Assembly: GCA_043747835.1 (NCBI GenBank)
Contig: JAYTOK010000033.1
Coordinates: 42,687 to 106,686, forward strand
Length of the DNA: 64,000 bases
Origin: CADEED01 sp043747835
Lineage (GTDB): Bacteria; Pseudomonadota; Gammaproteobacteria; Steroidobacterales; Steroidobacteraceae
Reading direction: 5' to 3'
The notes under the pieces: generated by a model
Seen by the model: the letters and a program-made list of their open reading frames with translations, nothing else
Told to the model about the DNA's origin: nothing
Databases searched by the model: none
In this document: one piece after another, positions 57,016 through 64,000 of the stretch
Layout of the letters: every line of letters starts with the position of its first letter
How positions within the stretch are numbered: the stretch's first letter is position 1
Made by a program: the position numbers and the translations under genes

Positions 57016-57897
57016 TCATTCAACTTCGGTGGGATACCGTCGAATGGCTTCTCGCAGTGTCGCTTCGCTCCTTCCCAAGACTCGTGCCACGGCCGACAAC
57101 GTTGCGATGTGCTGCAAAATCGCCTGATTCGCTATCCAAGCGCGCACTTTACTGGCGTAGCCGTTTCGAGTTGGGGCGCATAGCGCTCCCAGCTCGATTC
57201 CAAAACGCGCGCAAGCCTCCAGAATTAGCTCGTTGAGTGTCTTCGTCGGCTGATTTTTTCTGACGAGCTCGGTAGCTCGGCGCAATTCATCGTTCGACTC
57301 GCCCACCCACAGCTGCTCGTCCAGATCGTTCTTCGGGGGTTCCCATTCGAGCCCGCTCGCGCTGGCAAGAAACGACACGTATGCCGTACGGGCGGACGAA
57401 GGTGTCGACCCAAACAACTTGAGTCCGAACTCCGTCGTCACCCAGACCTCTGCGCGTGCGCCGACGTAGGCGTGGTGGCTGGACCATTCGAAGTCATCCG
57501 GCCGGGCGACGATATTGGCGCGAACAGGATTGAGGTGGATGTATCGGATCAACTCCATGAAATAAGAGTCGTCGCCGACGAGTTTTGCGTGATACCTGCG
57601 CTCGAAGAAATGACCTGTCGTCGAGAGCTTCGCCTGCATTGCTCGCGCGAACTCCGAGGAGATATCGCGCATCGCGCCAGACAGCGGCTGAGTGTTCACC
57701 TGGAGAAGGTAATGCAGGTGATTGCGCATCCAGCAGTAGGCATGGAGCCGCAGATCGTACTTCCTCAATGCCTTTCCGACGATGTGATTCAGAAGAGCAC
57801 GATCACCCTCGGCGACGAAAATATCCTGCTGGTGATTTCCGCGAAGGGTTACGTGATAGATGCCTCCATCGATATGCACGCGAAGGCGACGAGGCAT
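57016..57897 (-). CDS. REP-associated tyrosine transposase (RAYT, Y1/IS200-like)
   Basis: The 293-residue protein begins MPRRLRVHIDGGIYHVTLRG, the usual start of RAYTs. Its metal-binding HUH-type motif is YCWMRNHLHYLLQV (His-Leu-His). GHFFERRYHAKLVGDDSYFM leads to the catalytic Tyr region LIRYIHLNPVRANIVARPDD, and WSSHHAYVG follows. The C-terminal extension to residue 293 has a helix-turn-helix-like end (ATLSAVARVLGRSEATLREA), as in long RAYT groups. RAYTs cut and move single-stranded REP sequences. All motifs are intact and the gene is flanked by inverted repeats, so it is probably active or was until recently. Confidence 0.93.
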   Translation of the reverse strand: MPRRLRVHIDGGIYHVTLRGNHQQDIFVAEGDRALLNHIVGKALRKYDLRLHAYCWMRNHLHYLLQVNTQPLSGAMRDISSEFARAMQAKLSTTGHFFERRYHAKLVGDDSYFMELIRYIHLNPVRANIVARPDDFEWSSHHAYVGARAEVWVTTEFGLKLFGSTPSSARTAYVSFLASASGLEWEPPKNDLDEQLWVGESNDELRRATELVRKNQPTKTLNELILEACARFGIELGALCAPTRNGYASKVRAWIANQAILQHIATLSAVARVLGRSEATLREAIRRYPTEVE

Positions 57898-57982
57898 CGG
57901 ATTCTCGACTCGGGGCGGGGTCGGGCAGTTTCCGATGGACGGGCAATATCTGGCTACGTCGATATCTCGTGCAAATGCTCAT

Positions 57983-58012
57983 GAACCACGAGAACCTTCC
58001 CCCGGCACCATT
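57983..58012. repeat. Right terminal inverted repeat of the RAYT element
   Basis: It reads GAACCACGAGAACC, then TTCCCCC, then GGCACCATT, matching the reverse complement of the left repeat except for three adjacent or near-adjacent bases. A short stem (CTCGTG/CATGAG on the minus strand) sits at its inner end. Confidence 0.85.
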
Positions 58013-59172
58013 CAGGCCAGCGCGGCGTCGACGTCCGCGATCAGATCACCGACGTCCTCGAGTCCGATCGACAGCCGCACGGTGCCCGGCCCGACTCCCG
58101 ACTTCTTCGCCTGCTCCGGCGTGAAGTCGCGCGACCCGACCAGCTGCGGCGGCATCACCAGCGACTCGGTCGATCCCAGGCTCGCGGTCAGCGCGAATAG
58201 TTTGAGTCCCTCGCTGAACCGGCGTGCAGCTTCGCTTCCATCTCGAAGATCGAAGCTGACCACGGTGCCCGGCTCCTTCATCTGCTTGCGCGCGAGCGCG
58301 GCTTGCGGATGCGTCGCGAGGCCCGGGTAGTGGCAGCGGCTCACCAACGGATGTGCCTCCAGGAATTCCGCGATCTTCCGCGCGTTCGCGGTTTGCGCGG
58401 TGTATCGCACGAAATAAGTCTTGAGCCCTCGCTGGATCAGAAACGCGGCATGCGGATCGAGATGCGCGCCGAGCACCGCGAAATCCGGGCGCATCTCGTC
58501 GATGAGCTCCCGCCGTGCGATCACCGCGCCGCCCATGACGTCGCCGGTGCCCGACGCGTATTTCGTCAGGCTGTGCACGAACAGGTCGATGTCGTACTCG
58601 CCGTGCTGGTGGAAGCCGGCAAACGTGTTGTCGATGACGGCGAGCGCGCCATGCCGGTGAGACAACTCGACGAGCTTCTCGATGTCCGCGACCTTGGTGA
58701 CCGGATTCGTCGGGCTCTCGAAAATCACCAGGCGCGTCGGGCGGGACGCGAGGACATTTTCGACGCCCGCGAGATCTTCGATGGACAGCATCGTGTTCTC
58801 GACGCCGAAGCGCGCGAGGAGCCGGCGAATGATGTTGCGCGTCGGTCCGTACGTCTCGATGAAGAACAGGACGTGATCGCCCTGCTTCGTCAACGACAGC
58901 AGCGTCTGCGCAATGGCATTGACGCCGGATGCGGAGGCGAGGCAATCGTCGCGACCCTGCAGCTGCGCCAGCGTGAGCTCGAGCTGGCGCGTCGTCGGAT
59001 TACTCGCGCGCATGTAGAAGTAGCCCGGCGCGTCACCGCGCAGCATGCGCAGCGTGTCGTCGATCGTCTCGAACTCGAATTTTACGCTCTGGTAGATAGG
59101 CGCCGTCACCGGCACATTGCCGGGCGGCGGTGAAACGTCGGGGGGATGATTGACGAGCGTCGGCTTCTTCAT
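58012..59172 (-). CDS. Trans-sulfuration PLP enzyme (cystathionine lyase/synthase or methionine gamma-lyase type)
   Basis: The 386-residue enzyme belongs to the Cys/Met metabolism PLP family. PLP-binding Lys lies in FVHSLTKYASGTGDVMGG. YMRASNPTTRQLELTLAQLQ, SASGVNAIAQTLLSL, ETYGPTRNIIRRLLARFG and FALTASLGSTESLVMPPQLV fit the family pattern. Members split cystathionine or methionine or add sulfur groups, and sequence alone does not choose between them. Its start overlaps the omega-amidase gene by four bases, and it is last in a three-gene operon. Confidence 0.92.
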   Translation of the reverse strand: MKKPTLVNHPPDVSPPPGNVPVTAPIYQSVKFEFETIDDTLRMLRGDAPGYFYMRASNPTTRQLELTLAQLQGRDDCLASASGVNAIAQTLLSLTKQGDHVLFFIETYGPTRNIIRRLLARFGVENTMLSIEDLAGVENVLASRPTRLVIFESPTNPVTKVADIEKLVELSHRHGALAVIDNTFAGFHQHGEYDIDLFVHSLTKYASGTGDVMGGAVIARRELIDEMRPDFAVLGAHLDPHAAFLIQRGLKTYFVRYTAQTANARKIAEFLEAHPLVSRCHYPGLATHPQAALARKQMKEPGTVVSFDLRDGSEAARRFSEGLKLFALTASLGSTESLVMPPQLVGSRDFTPEQAKKSGVGPGTVRLSIGLEDVGDLIADVDAALA

Positions 59173-59948
59173 GATTCCAGCGTAAAGGCATCCGCGTCGA
59201 GATGCGCGGGGAATTTATCGCGCCAGTCGCGCATCGCATCGAGGTCGATGCCGACGGTCGCGACCATCGGTTCCGTGTCCAGCTCGAGCACCGGCTTCCC
59301 CATGAAGTCGATGACTGCGCTCGCGCCCGGATGGGCGTTGCCGCCACCATCCGTGCCGGTGCGGTTTACGCCCACGCAGTACGCGATGTTCTCGATGGCC
59401 CGCGCCCGCAGCAGCGTGGACCACGCGTACACCCGCGGCGACGGCCAGTTCGCGGAGTAGATCACCACGTCGTATTCGAGCTCCGGCCGGCGCCGGCTCC
59501 ACACCGGAAACCGAAGGTCGTAACAGACGAGCGGACAAAGCCGCGCACCGCGCCATTCGACGATGAGCGCGTGATCGCCGGAATCGTAGTGCCGGTGCTC
59601 GCCGCTCATCCGGAACAGGTGCCGCTTGTCGTACCAGTAGGTGGGTCCGCCCGGAAGCGCGAGCATGAACCGGTTGTAAAAGCGTCCGTCGTCCCGGATC
59701 GCGACGCTGCCGCCGACGGCCGCGTCGAGGGCGCTCGCCTGCGCGAGCAGCCATTCGCGGGTCTCGCCGTTCGCGTCCTCGGCGTGTTGCTCCGGCTTCA
59801 TCGTGAAGCCCGTCGTGAACATCTCGGGCAGCACGACGAGATCGGTCTGGCCGGCGAGCGGACGCAGGATTTCAGCGAAGTGGGCACGATTGGCGGCGGC
59901 GTCGTGCCAGACGAGCGGCTGTTGCACCAGCGAGATTCGAAAGGTCAT
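59169..59948 (-). CDS. Nitrilase-superfamily omega-amidase (YafV-like)
   Basis: The 259-residue carbon-nitrogen hydrolase shows the Glu-Lys-Cys triad: LVVLPEMFTTGFTMKPEQHA, YWYDKRHLFRMSGEHRHYDS, and CPLVCYDLRFPVWSRRR. The short length and GVNRTGTDGGGNAHPG resemble YafV/Nit2 omega-amidases, which hydrolyse 2-oxoglutaramate or 2-oxosuccinamate formed by glutamine or asparagine transamination. That fits its neighbour, a YbdL-type aminotransferase. It overlaps both neighbours by four bases. Confidence 0.92.
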   Translation of the reverse strand: MTFRISLVQQPLVWHDAAANRAHFAEILRPLAGQTDLVVLPEMFTTGFTMKPEQHAEDANGETREWLLAQASALDAAVGGSVAIRDDGRFYNRFMLALPGGPTYWYDKRHLFRMSGEHRHYDSGDHALIVEWRGARLCPLVCYDLRFPVWSRRRPELEYDVVIYSANWPSPRVYAWSTLLRARAIENIAYCVGVNRTGTDGGGNAHPGASAVIDFMGKPVLELDTEPMVATVGIDLDAMRDWRDKFPAHLDADAFTLES

Positions 59949-61150
59949 GCGGCAGGCCTCCGGGTGTACGCGCGAATCCGCTCCGCCGCCGCCTCGAGCG
60001 TCTCGTCGCGCTTCGCGACGCAGAGCCTGACGATGCGCATGCCGCGCGGCGGCTCCCGGTAGAAAGGCGACAGCGGGATCACCGCGACGCCCGCGTCCCG
60101 GATGAGCCGCTCGGTGAATTCGATGTCGGTCAGGTCTCCAAGCTCACCGTCGAGCGAGGAATAGTCCGCGAGCTGGAAATACGTCCCTTGAGCGGGCGGT
60201 AGTGTCAGGCCGCTGTCCGCCAGGCGCGCGAGCAGCAGGTCGCGCTTCGCGCTGAAGAACTTCGGAACCTCGCGCCAGGCGTCGGGGCGTCGCTCGAGAT
60301 AGAGGCGGATTGCCGCCTGCAAGGGAGCTGCGATGCTGAAGGTATTGAACTGGTGCACCTTGCGCAGCTCGCGCGTGAGCTCGGGCGGCGCGACGCAATA
60401 GCCCACGCGCCAGCCGGTGATGTGCAACGTCTTGCCGAACGAATAGACCGCGAAGCTGCACTCCCGCAGCTCGGGGTGGTCGATGACCGATCGGTGTTTG
60501 CGCCCGTCGTACTGAACGTGCTCGTAAACCTCGTCCGCCAGCACGACGATGGGCCGGCCGCGAGCCCCTCCTTCCCGAACGACAGCGGCGAGCTCGTCCA
60601 GATCGGAGGCCGAGGCAACCGTGCAGGCGGGATTGAGCGGGTTATTGATGATCACGAGCCGGGTACGCGGACTCACGGCGGCCCGCACGCGGTCCCAGTC
60701 GTAGCGGAAGTCCGGCGCGGCCAGGGGAATGTGGATGCAGCGACCGCCCGCCAGGCGGATTGCCGGGTCGTAGGCGTCGTAGGAGGGGTCGAAGACGATC
60801 GCCTCGTCACCGGCTCCCACGACGGCCTGGATGGCGGAGTAGATAGACTCGGTGCCCCCGCAACTGACGGTGACCTCGGTCTCGGGATCGACCTGCCGCC
60901 CTCCGGCGGCCAGGATCTTGGCGGCAATGGCCACGCGCAGCGCGACCTCGCCTTCCATGGGTGCGTACTGGTTGAATCCCGCCGCGACCGCTTCGGCCAC
61001 GCAGGCGGCTAGCTGGCCGTCGATGGGGTAGTCAGGGAAGCCCTGGCCCACGTTGACCGCGCGCTGTTCGGCGGCGCGGCGCGACATCACGGTGAAGATC
61101 GTGGTGCCGACGTCCGGCAGTTTGCTGTGGAATCCGTCGGGAAAAGTCAT
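59945..61150 (-). CDS. PLP-dependent aminotransferase (methionine/glutamine transaminase YbdL type)
   Basis: The 401-residue class I/II aminotransferase starts MTFPDGFHSKLPDVGTTIFT, as in YbdL and kynurenine/glutamine transaminase K. PLP contacts include VTVSCGGTESIYSAIQAVVG, NNPLNPACTVASASDLDELA, LADEVYEHVQYDG, and the Lys in SFGKTLHITGWRVGY. It would transaminate methionine, or its 2-oxo acid with glutamine as donor, and the omega-amidase next door would drive the reaction by removing the oxo acid amide. The first gene of the operon; ATG 61150 is preferred over a TTG three codons upstream. Confidence 0.93.
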   Translation of the reverse strand: MTFPDGFHSKLPDVGTTIFTVMSRRAAEQRAVNVGQGFPDYPIDGQLAACVAEAVAAGFNQYAPMEGEVALRVAIAAKILAAGGRQVDPETEVTVSCGGTESIYSAIQAVVGAGDEAIVFDPSYDAYDPAIRLAGGRCIHIPLAAPDFRYDWDRVRAAVSPRTRLVIINNPLNPACTVASASDLDELAAVVREGGARGRPIVVLADEVYEHVQYDGRKHRSVIDHPELRECSFAVYSFGKTLHITGWRVGYCVAPPELTRELRKVHQFNTFSIAAPLQAAIRLYLERRPDAWREVPKFFSAKRDLLLARLADSGLTLPPAQGTYFQLADYSSLDGELGDLTDIEFTERLIRDAGVAVIPLSPFYREPPRGMRIVRLCVAKRDETLEAAAERIRAYTRRPAA

Positions 61151-61204
61151 TCTCGCCAAGAAAGCCGCCGCGCACCCCCGTACGCGGCGTCTTCGTCGGA
61201 CGCC

Positions 61205-61441
61205 TTACTTCTTCTTGGCGCGTTTCGCCTTTCTGGCGAGCTTCTTCTGCACGCCGGCGGGCTGATCGATGTAGCGGAAGCGAATCCCTTCAACCATTGC
61301 CTTGTACTTGACCGCTCCGGTGGAACGGCCGAGCTCCTTCGCGGCGAGACGGGCGGACATCTTGTCCTTCGCCAAAGCACGCATCTTCTTCAGATCGGCG
61401 GGCGTCCAGGGAGCGTTGTGTTTACGGGCTGATTTTGCCAT
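61205..61441 (-). CDS. Small basic helix-turn-helix-like protein (copy 2)
   Basis: The 78-residue basic protein reads NAPWTPADLKKMRALAKDKM, SARLAAKELGRSTGAVKYKA, MVEGIRFRYIDQPAGVQKKL, with a Lys-rich end (ARKAKRAKKK). It shares the W-x3-D-LKK-R-A-x3-K-x-SAR-AA-x2-LGRS-GAV-YKAM pattern with the protein at 53343, plus a basic tail. The fold looks like a Myb/SANT-type helix-turn-helix. Binding of DNA is likely from composition, but the target is unknown. Confidence 0.78.
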   Translation of the reverse strand: MAKSARKHNAPWTPADLKKMRALAKDKMSARLAAKELGRSTGAVKYKAMVEGIRFRYIDQPAGVQKKLARKAKRAKKK

Positions 61442-61484
61442 TTAAAGAATCCTCGTCGAGTCGATGGTGGAAGTTTAGCAGTAG

Positions 61485-62339
61485 TTAGCCGGCGGCGGCC
61501 ATCTGTTCCTCGCGTTTGCGACGCTGTTCCTGCCGGCGCATCAGAAACGCCGAAAGGATCACGCCGAGAGCGACTACCAGGACCATTATGGTTGCTAGTG
61601 CGTTCACGACCGGGTTTACACCTAGTCGAACACGGGAAAATATGACCATGGGCAATGTGTTAGACCCGGGTCCCGAGACGAACTGGGTTACCACCAGGTC
61701 ATCCCATGAAAGAGTGAAAGCGAGCAGCCAGCCCGACAAAATGGCCGGCAGGATGAGCGGAACGGTGATCCGGAAGAACACCTTGGCGGGTTTGGCGCCG
61801 AGGTCGAGCGCCGCTTCTTCCAGCGAATCGTCGAATCCGGCGAGGCGGGACTGAACGACCACGGTGACGTAGGCCATCGTGAAGGTGATGTGGGCGATCG
61901 TGATGGTCCAGACGCCGCGGTCGAACTGCCAGCCGAAGACCCTCATGAAGAGCTGCTCGAGCGACACGAACAGCAGCAGCATCGACAGGCCGGTGATGAC
62001 CTCGGGCATGACCAGCGGAGCGGTAGTCAGGCCCTGCAGCAGCGCCCGCCCCTTGAAAGGGCCGAAACGGGCCAGAACCAGGCCAGTGAGCGTCCCCAGG
62101 ATGACCGCGCCCGTAGCCGACATCGCGGCGACCTGGATAGATAGCCATGCCGCGGAGAGGATCTGGTCGTCCCCGAACAGGCGGACGTACCAGCGCACGG
62201 ACGGCGACGTCTCCCAGTTCCAGACGGTCACGCTGCGCGAGTCGTTGAACGAGAACAGGATCATCGAAAGGATCGGGGCGTAGAGGAACAGCAGCCCCAG
62301 GCCGAGCATCCCCTTGCTGAAAAGACCCTTCGTTCTCAT
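61485..62339 (-). CDS. potI: Polyamine ABC transporter permease, PotI type
   Basis: The 284-residue permease has six membrane helices and the inner-membrane permease signature EEAALDLGAKPAKVFFRITV, PLILPAILSGW (EAA motif), which contacts the ATPase. It follows potH with a four-base overlap. The order potG-potH-potI matches the putrescine importer of enterics. Its start (MRTKGLFSKGMLGLGLLFLY) is at ATG 62339. The N-terminal segment LYAPILSMILFSFNDSR is typical of PotC/PotI. Confidence 0.94.
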   Translation of the reverse strand: MRTKGLFSKGMLGLGLLFLYAPILSMILFSFNDSRSVTVWNWETSPSVRWYVRLFGDDQILSAAWLSIQVAAMSATGAVILGTLTGLVLARFGPFKGRALLQGLTTAPLVMPEVITGLSMLLLFVSLEQLFMRVFGWQFDRGVWTITIAHITFTMAYVTVVVQSRLAGFDDSLEEAALDLGAKPAKVFFRITVPLILPAILSGWLLAFTLSWDDLVVTQFVSGPGSNTLPMVIFSRVRLGVNPVVNALATIMVLVVALGVILSAFLMRRQEQRRKREEQMAAAG

Positions 62340-63337
62340 TTCTTCGCCGCCTGCAGCTCTTTGTTCTGGAAGCGTTGGAAAACCATGATCGGCACGACGA
62401 GCAGCAACAACATCGCGATGGCGACGGCGCTCGCCTTGGGCCAGTCGCGGTTCAGGAAGAATTCGTCGGACAAGAGCCGCGCGATCATCAACTGATCCGA
62501 GCGGCCTAACAATGAGGGAATCACGTATTCGCCGACCGCCGGGATGAACACCAGTAGTGAGCCGGCGACGACTCCGGGCATGGACAACGGCCACGTGATC
62601 CGCAGAAAGCTCCTGATGGGGCCAGCGCCGAGATCCTGCGCCGCCTCGAGCAGCGTGGGATCGTGCTTCTCGAGGTTCGTGAACAACGGCAGGATCATGA
62701 ACGGCAGGTATGAGTACACGATGCCGATGTAGACCGAGAAGTTCGTGTTCATCATCGCAAGCGGCTCGGAGATGATTCCCATGGCCATCAGTATGTTGTT
62801 GATCACGCCGTCGTTCTTGAGCAACCCCATCCACGCGTAGACGCGCAGCAGGAACGACGTCCAGAACGGCAGGATGATCAGCATCAACAGGATGTTGCGG
62901 TAGGTCGGCGAGGAGCGCGCGATCGCGTACGCCATCGGGTACCCGAGCATCAGGCAGAACAGCGTCGAGAAGAACGCGACCTTGACCGAATAGAGCCAGG
63001 AGCTGACGTACAGCGGCTCGTTCAGCAGATAGGAATAGCTGCTGGTCAGTAGTTTGATCTGCAGCGCGCCCTCTTCCAGCCAGCGGAACACCGGCTCGTA
63101 GGGCGGCCGGCCCAGCGGCGAAAACTCGGCGAAAGAGATCTTGAGGACGATCAGGAAGGGGACGAGGAAGAAGAGCAGCAGCCAGAGATAAGGCACCGCG
63201 ATCACGAGGCGCTGACCCGCCCAGTTCTTGAGCACGTATTCGGTCCAGCGCGGCGGCCCGTAGCGGAACAGGAACATCCACACGGGCCCCAGGCGTCCCT
63301 GCTCTCCGCGATCGGCAGTGCGAGCGGCTGTGATCAC
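62336..63337 (-). CDS. potH: Polyamine ABC transporter permease, PotH type
   Basis: The 333-residue permease has six helices after a polar N-terminal extension of about 40 residues. VPYLWLLLFFLVPFLIVLKI and SFAEFSPLGRPP open the family core, and LLEAAQDLGAGPIRSFLRIT, WPLSMPGVVAGSLLVFIPAV holds the EAA motif. VGEYVIPSLLGRSDQLMIAR is a PotB/PotH hallmark. It works with PotI and the PotG ATPase to import putrescine or spermidine. Confidence 0.95.
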   Translation of the reverse strand: MITAARTADRGEQGRLGPVWMFLFRYGPPRWTEYVLKNWAGQRLVIAVPYLWLLLFFLVPFLIVLKISFAEFSPLGRPPYEPVFRWLEEGALQIKLLTSSYSYLLNEPLYVSSWLYSVKVAFFSTLFCLMLGYPMAYAIARSSPTYRNILLMLIILPFWTSFLLRVYAWMGLLKNDGVINNILMAMGIISEPLAMMNTNFSVYIGIVYSYLPFMILPLFTNLEKHDPTLLEAAQDLGAGPIRSFLRITWPLSMPGVVAGSLLVFIPAVGEYVIPSLLGRSDQLMIARLLSDEFFLNRDWPKASAVAIAMLLLLVVPIMVFQRFQNKELQAAKK

Positions 63338-63355
63338 GAGCTCACGACTCCGGCG

Positions 63356-63389
63356 CCCTCATTGGGTCACGACCCTCATTGCGTCACGA
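63356..63389. repeat. 17-bp tandem duplication at the end of potG
   Basis: CCCTCATTGGGTCACGA is followed directly by CCCTCATTGCGTCACGA (16 of 17 bases match). The second unit holds the potG stop codon (TGA at 63376-63378 on the minus strand) and the first lies in the 38-base gap before potH. Confidence 0.85.
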
Positions 63390-64000
63390 CCACGGGACTC
63401 GAGCCATGCCAGCTCAGCCACACCGTTTCGTCCCAGAGGATGCGTTCGTCGTCCGACAGTCGCTCGGCGTTCTGCAGCGTCACGCGCACCGTCTTCCCGG
63501 AGTCGATCTTCACGAGGAAGATGGACACGTCGCCCATGTACGCGATTTCCTTGACCACGCCCTTCACGCAGTTCTCGGCGGTGTCCGCCGGCGGCGTTCG
63601 CGACAGCTTGATCTTCTCGGGGCGGATCGCGGTGTAGACGATGGCGCCCGGCGCGGCGCTGATGCCGTGGTCCACGTAGATGATGCCGCCCAGGTCGTCC
63701 GACTTGATGCGCACGTGATCCGGCAGGTCTTCGATCATCGTGCCCTCGAACATGTTCACCGAGCCGATGAAATCGGCAACGAACTTGTTCTGGGGGAATT
63801 CGTAGATCTCGGTCGGCGTGCCGATCTGCACGATCTCGCCGCGATTCATCACGCCGATGCGGGACGCCAGCGTCATCGCCTCTTCCTGGTCGTGCGTGAC
63901 GACGATGAAGGTGACGCCGAGCTGCTCCTGGATGTTGATGAGCTCGAACTGCGTGGCTTCGCGCAGCTTCTTGTCGAGCGCGCCCAGCGGCTCGTCGAGC
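63376..64000 (-). CDS. potG: Polyamine ABC transporter ATPase, PotG type (5' end outside window)
   Basis: This is a partial gene; the sequence begins inside the ATPase, at the Walker B/D-loop LDEPLGALDKKLREATQFEL, followed by GVTFIVVTHDQEEAMTLASR with the switch His. The Walker A motif is beyond the right edge. The C-terminal part is the TOBE domain (GAIVYTAIRPEKIKLSRTPP) and the regulatory tail ending SSPVVVTQ. It drives the PotH/PotI permease. The substrate-binding protein PotF is likely upstream, outside the window. Confidence 0.93.
   Translation of the reverse strand, partial: LDEPLGALDKKLREATQFELINIQEQLGVTFIVVTHDQEEAMTLASRIGVMNRGEIVQIGTPTEIYEFPQNKFVADFIGSVNMFEGTMIEDLPDHVRIKSDDLGGIIYVDHGISAAPGAIVYTAIRPEKIKLSRTPPADTAENCVKGVVKEIAYMGDVSIFLVKIDSGKTVRVTLQNAERLSDDERILWDETVWLSWHGSSPVVVTQ

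Larger units (their letters stand above)
56974..58012. mobile_element. RAYT transposase element with terminal inverted repeats
   Basis: A 1039-base unit is bounded by 30-base inverted repeats (27 of 30 positions match) and holds one transposase gene. It fills the gap between the convergent icd and PLP-lyase genes exactly, starting five bases after one stop codon and ending at the base where the other stop begins. The next intergenic bases lack an obvious target duplication, as expected for IS200-like tyrosine transposases. Confidence 0.8.

Noticed and set aside
57841..58012. A second promoter or small gene between the RAYT gene and the PLP enzyme
   Set aside because: The stretch is just the 5' untranslated part and right terminal repeat of the RAYT element, with no ribosome site or open frame of use.
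15242..62515. Apparent enrichment of CTAAC/GTTAG and CCTAACAA
   Set aside because: I saw about thirty copies by eye, fewer than base composition would predict for a 5-mer of this content. The impression came from rarity of A/T words in general.
1..64000. tRNA or rRNA genes
   Set aside because: I looked for tRNA cloverleaf and rRNA signatures in the gaps and saw none, but no covariance search could be run.

Overview
The window is a chromosomal stretch of a high-GC (by eye about two thirds G+C) Gram-negative bacterium. Outer-membrane proteins, a TonB-dependent receptor, a CzcCBA tripartite metal pump, a PlpD-like patatin with a barrel, a potGHI-type polyamine importer and an aminoglycoside acetyltransferase that resembles those of Stenotrophomonas point to Gammaproteobacteria, perhaps near Xanthomonadales, Nevskiales or Steroidobacteraceae. 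That placement is an inference from gene content only. I saw no rRNA, tRNA, CRISPR array, prophage or large island. Coding density is very high, and many gene pairs overlap by four bases.

Layout: 1-6.4 kb holds a polytopic membrane protein, a DUF3857/transglutaminase-like protein, a GH105-type pectin-fragment hydrolase, ApbE and a SYLF protein. 6.4-12.5 kb is a heavy-metal efflux operon (small His-rich protein, CzcC, CzcB, CzcA). 12.5-17.7 kb has a dienelactone hydrolase-like protein, a barrel protein, a PQQ sugar dehydrogenase, a GNAT/FemAB-like acyltransferase, an AAC(6')-like enzyme and a small zinc-ribbon protein. 17.8-20.4 kb is an unrecognised three-gene unit (NlpC/P60 plus peptidoglycan-binding protein, a small soluble protein, and a secreted protein with a barrel-like end). 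20.4-35 kb is a mix of hydrolases, regulators, transport and membrane proteins. 35.2-37.8 kb carries two tandem PL3 pectate lyases with poly-serine linkers. 37.9-48 kb has MsrA, small lipoproteins, an LplT-PlsC fusion, a RIO-like kinase, small regulators and acetyltransferases. 48-56 kb has a patatin/BamA-like protein, a TonB receptor, PPK2, agmatine deiminase and isocitrate dehydrogenase. 57-58 kb is a REP-associated tyrosine transposase (RAYT) with its own terminal inverted repeats. 58-61 kb is a three-gene sulfur-amino-acid/transamination operon. 61.5-64 kb is a polyamine ABC transporter that runs off the right edge.

The most distinctive feature is non-coding. At least seven short palindromic elements that begin with GGG(G) sit at gene 3' ends, mostly between convergent genes, and several supply the stop codon and last codons of the neighbouring gene. 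Together with the RAYT locus they look like a family of REP-like or RAYT-mobilised elements. Separately, the AT-rich heptamer CTATCTA occurs 15 times on both strands, in different reading frames and also between genes, far more often than base composition predicts. The pectin-degradation genes share what looks like a LacI-type tandem operator upstream of one lyase.
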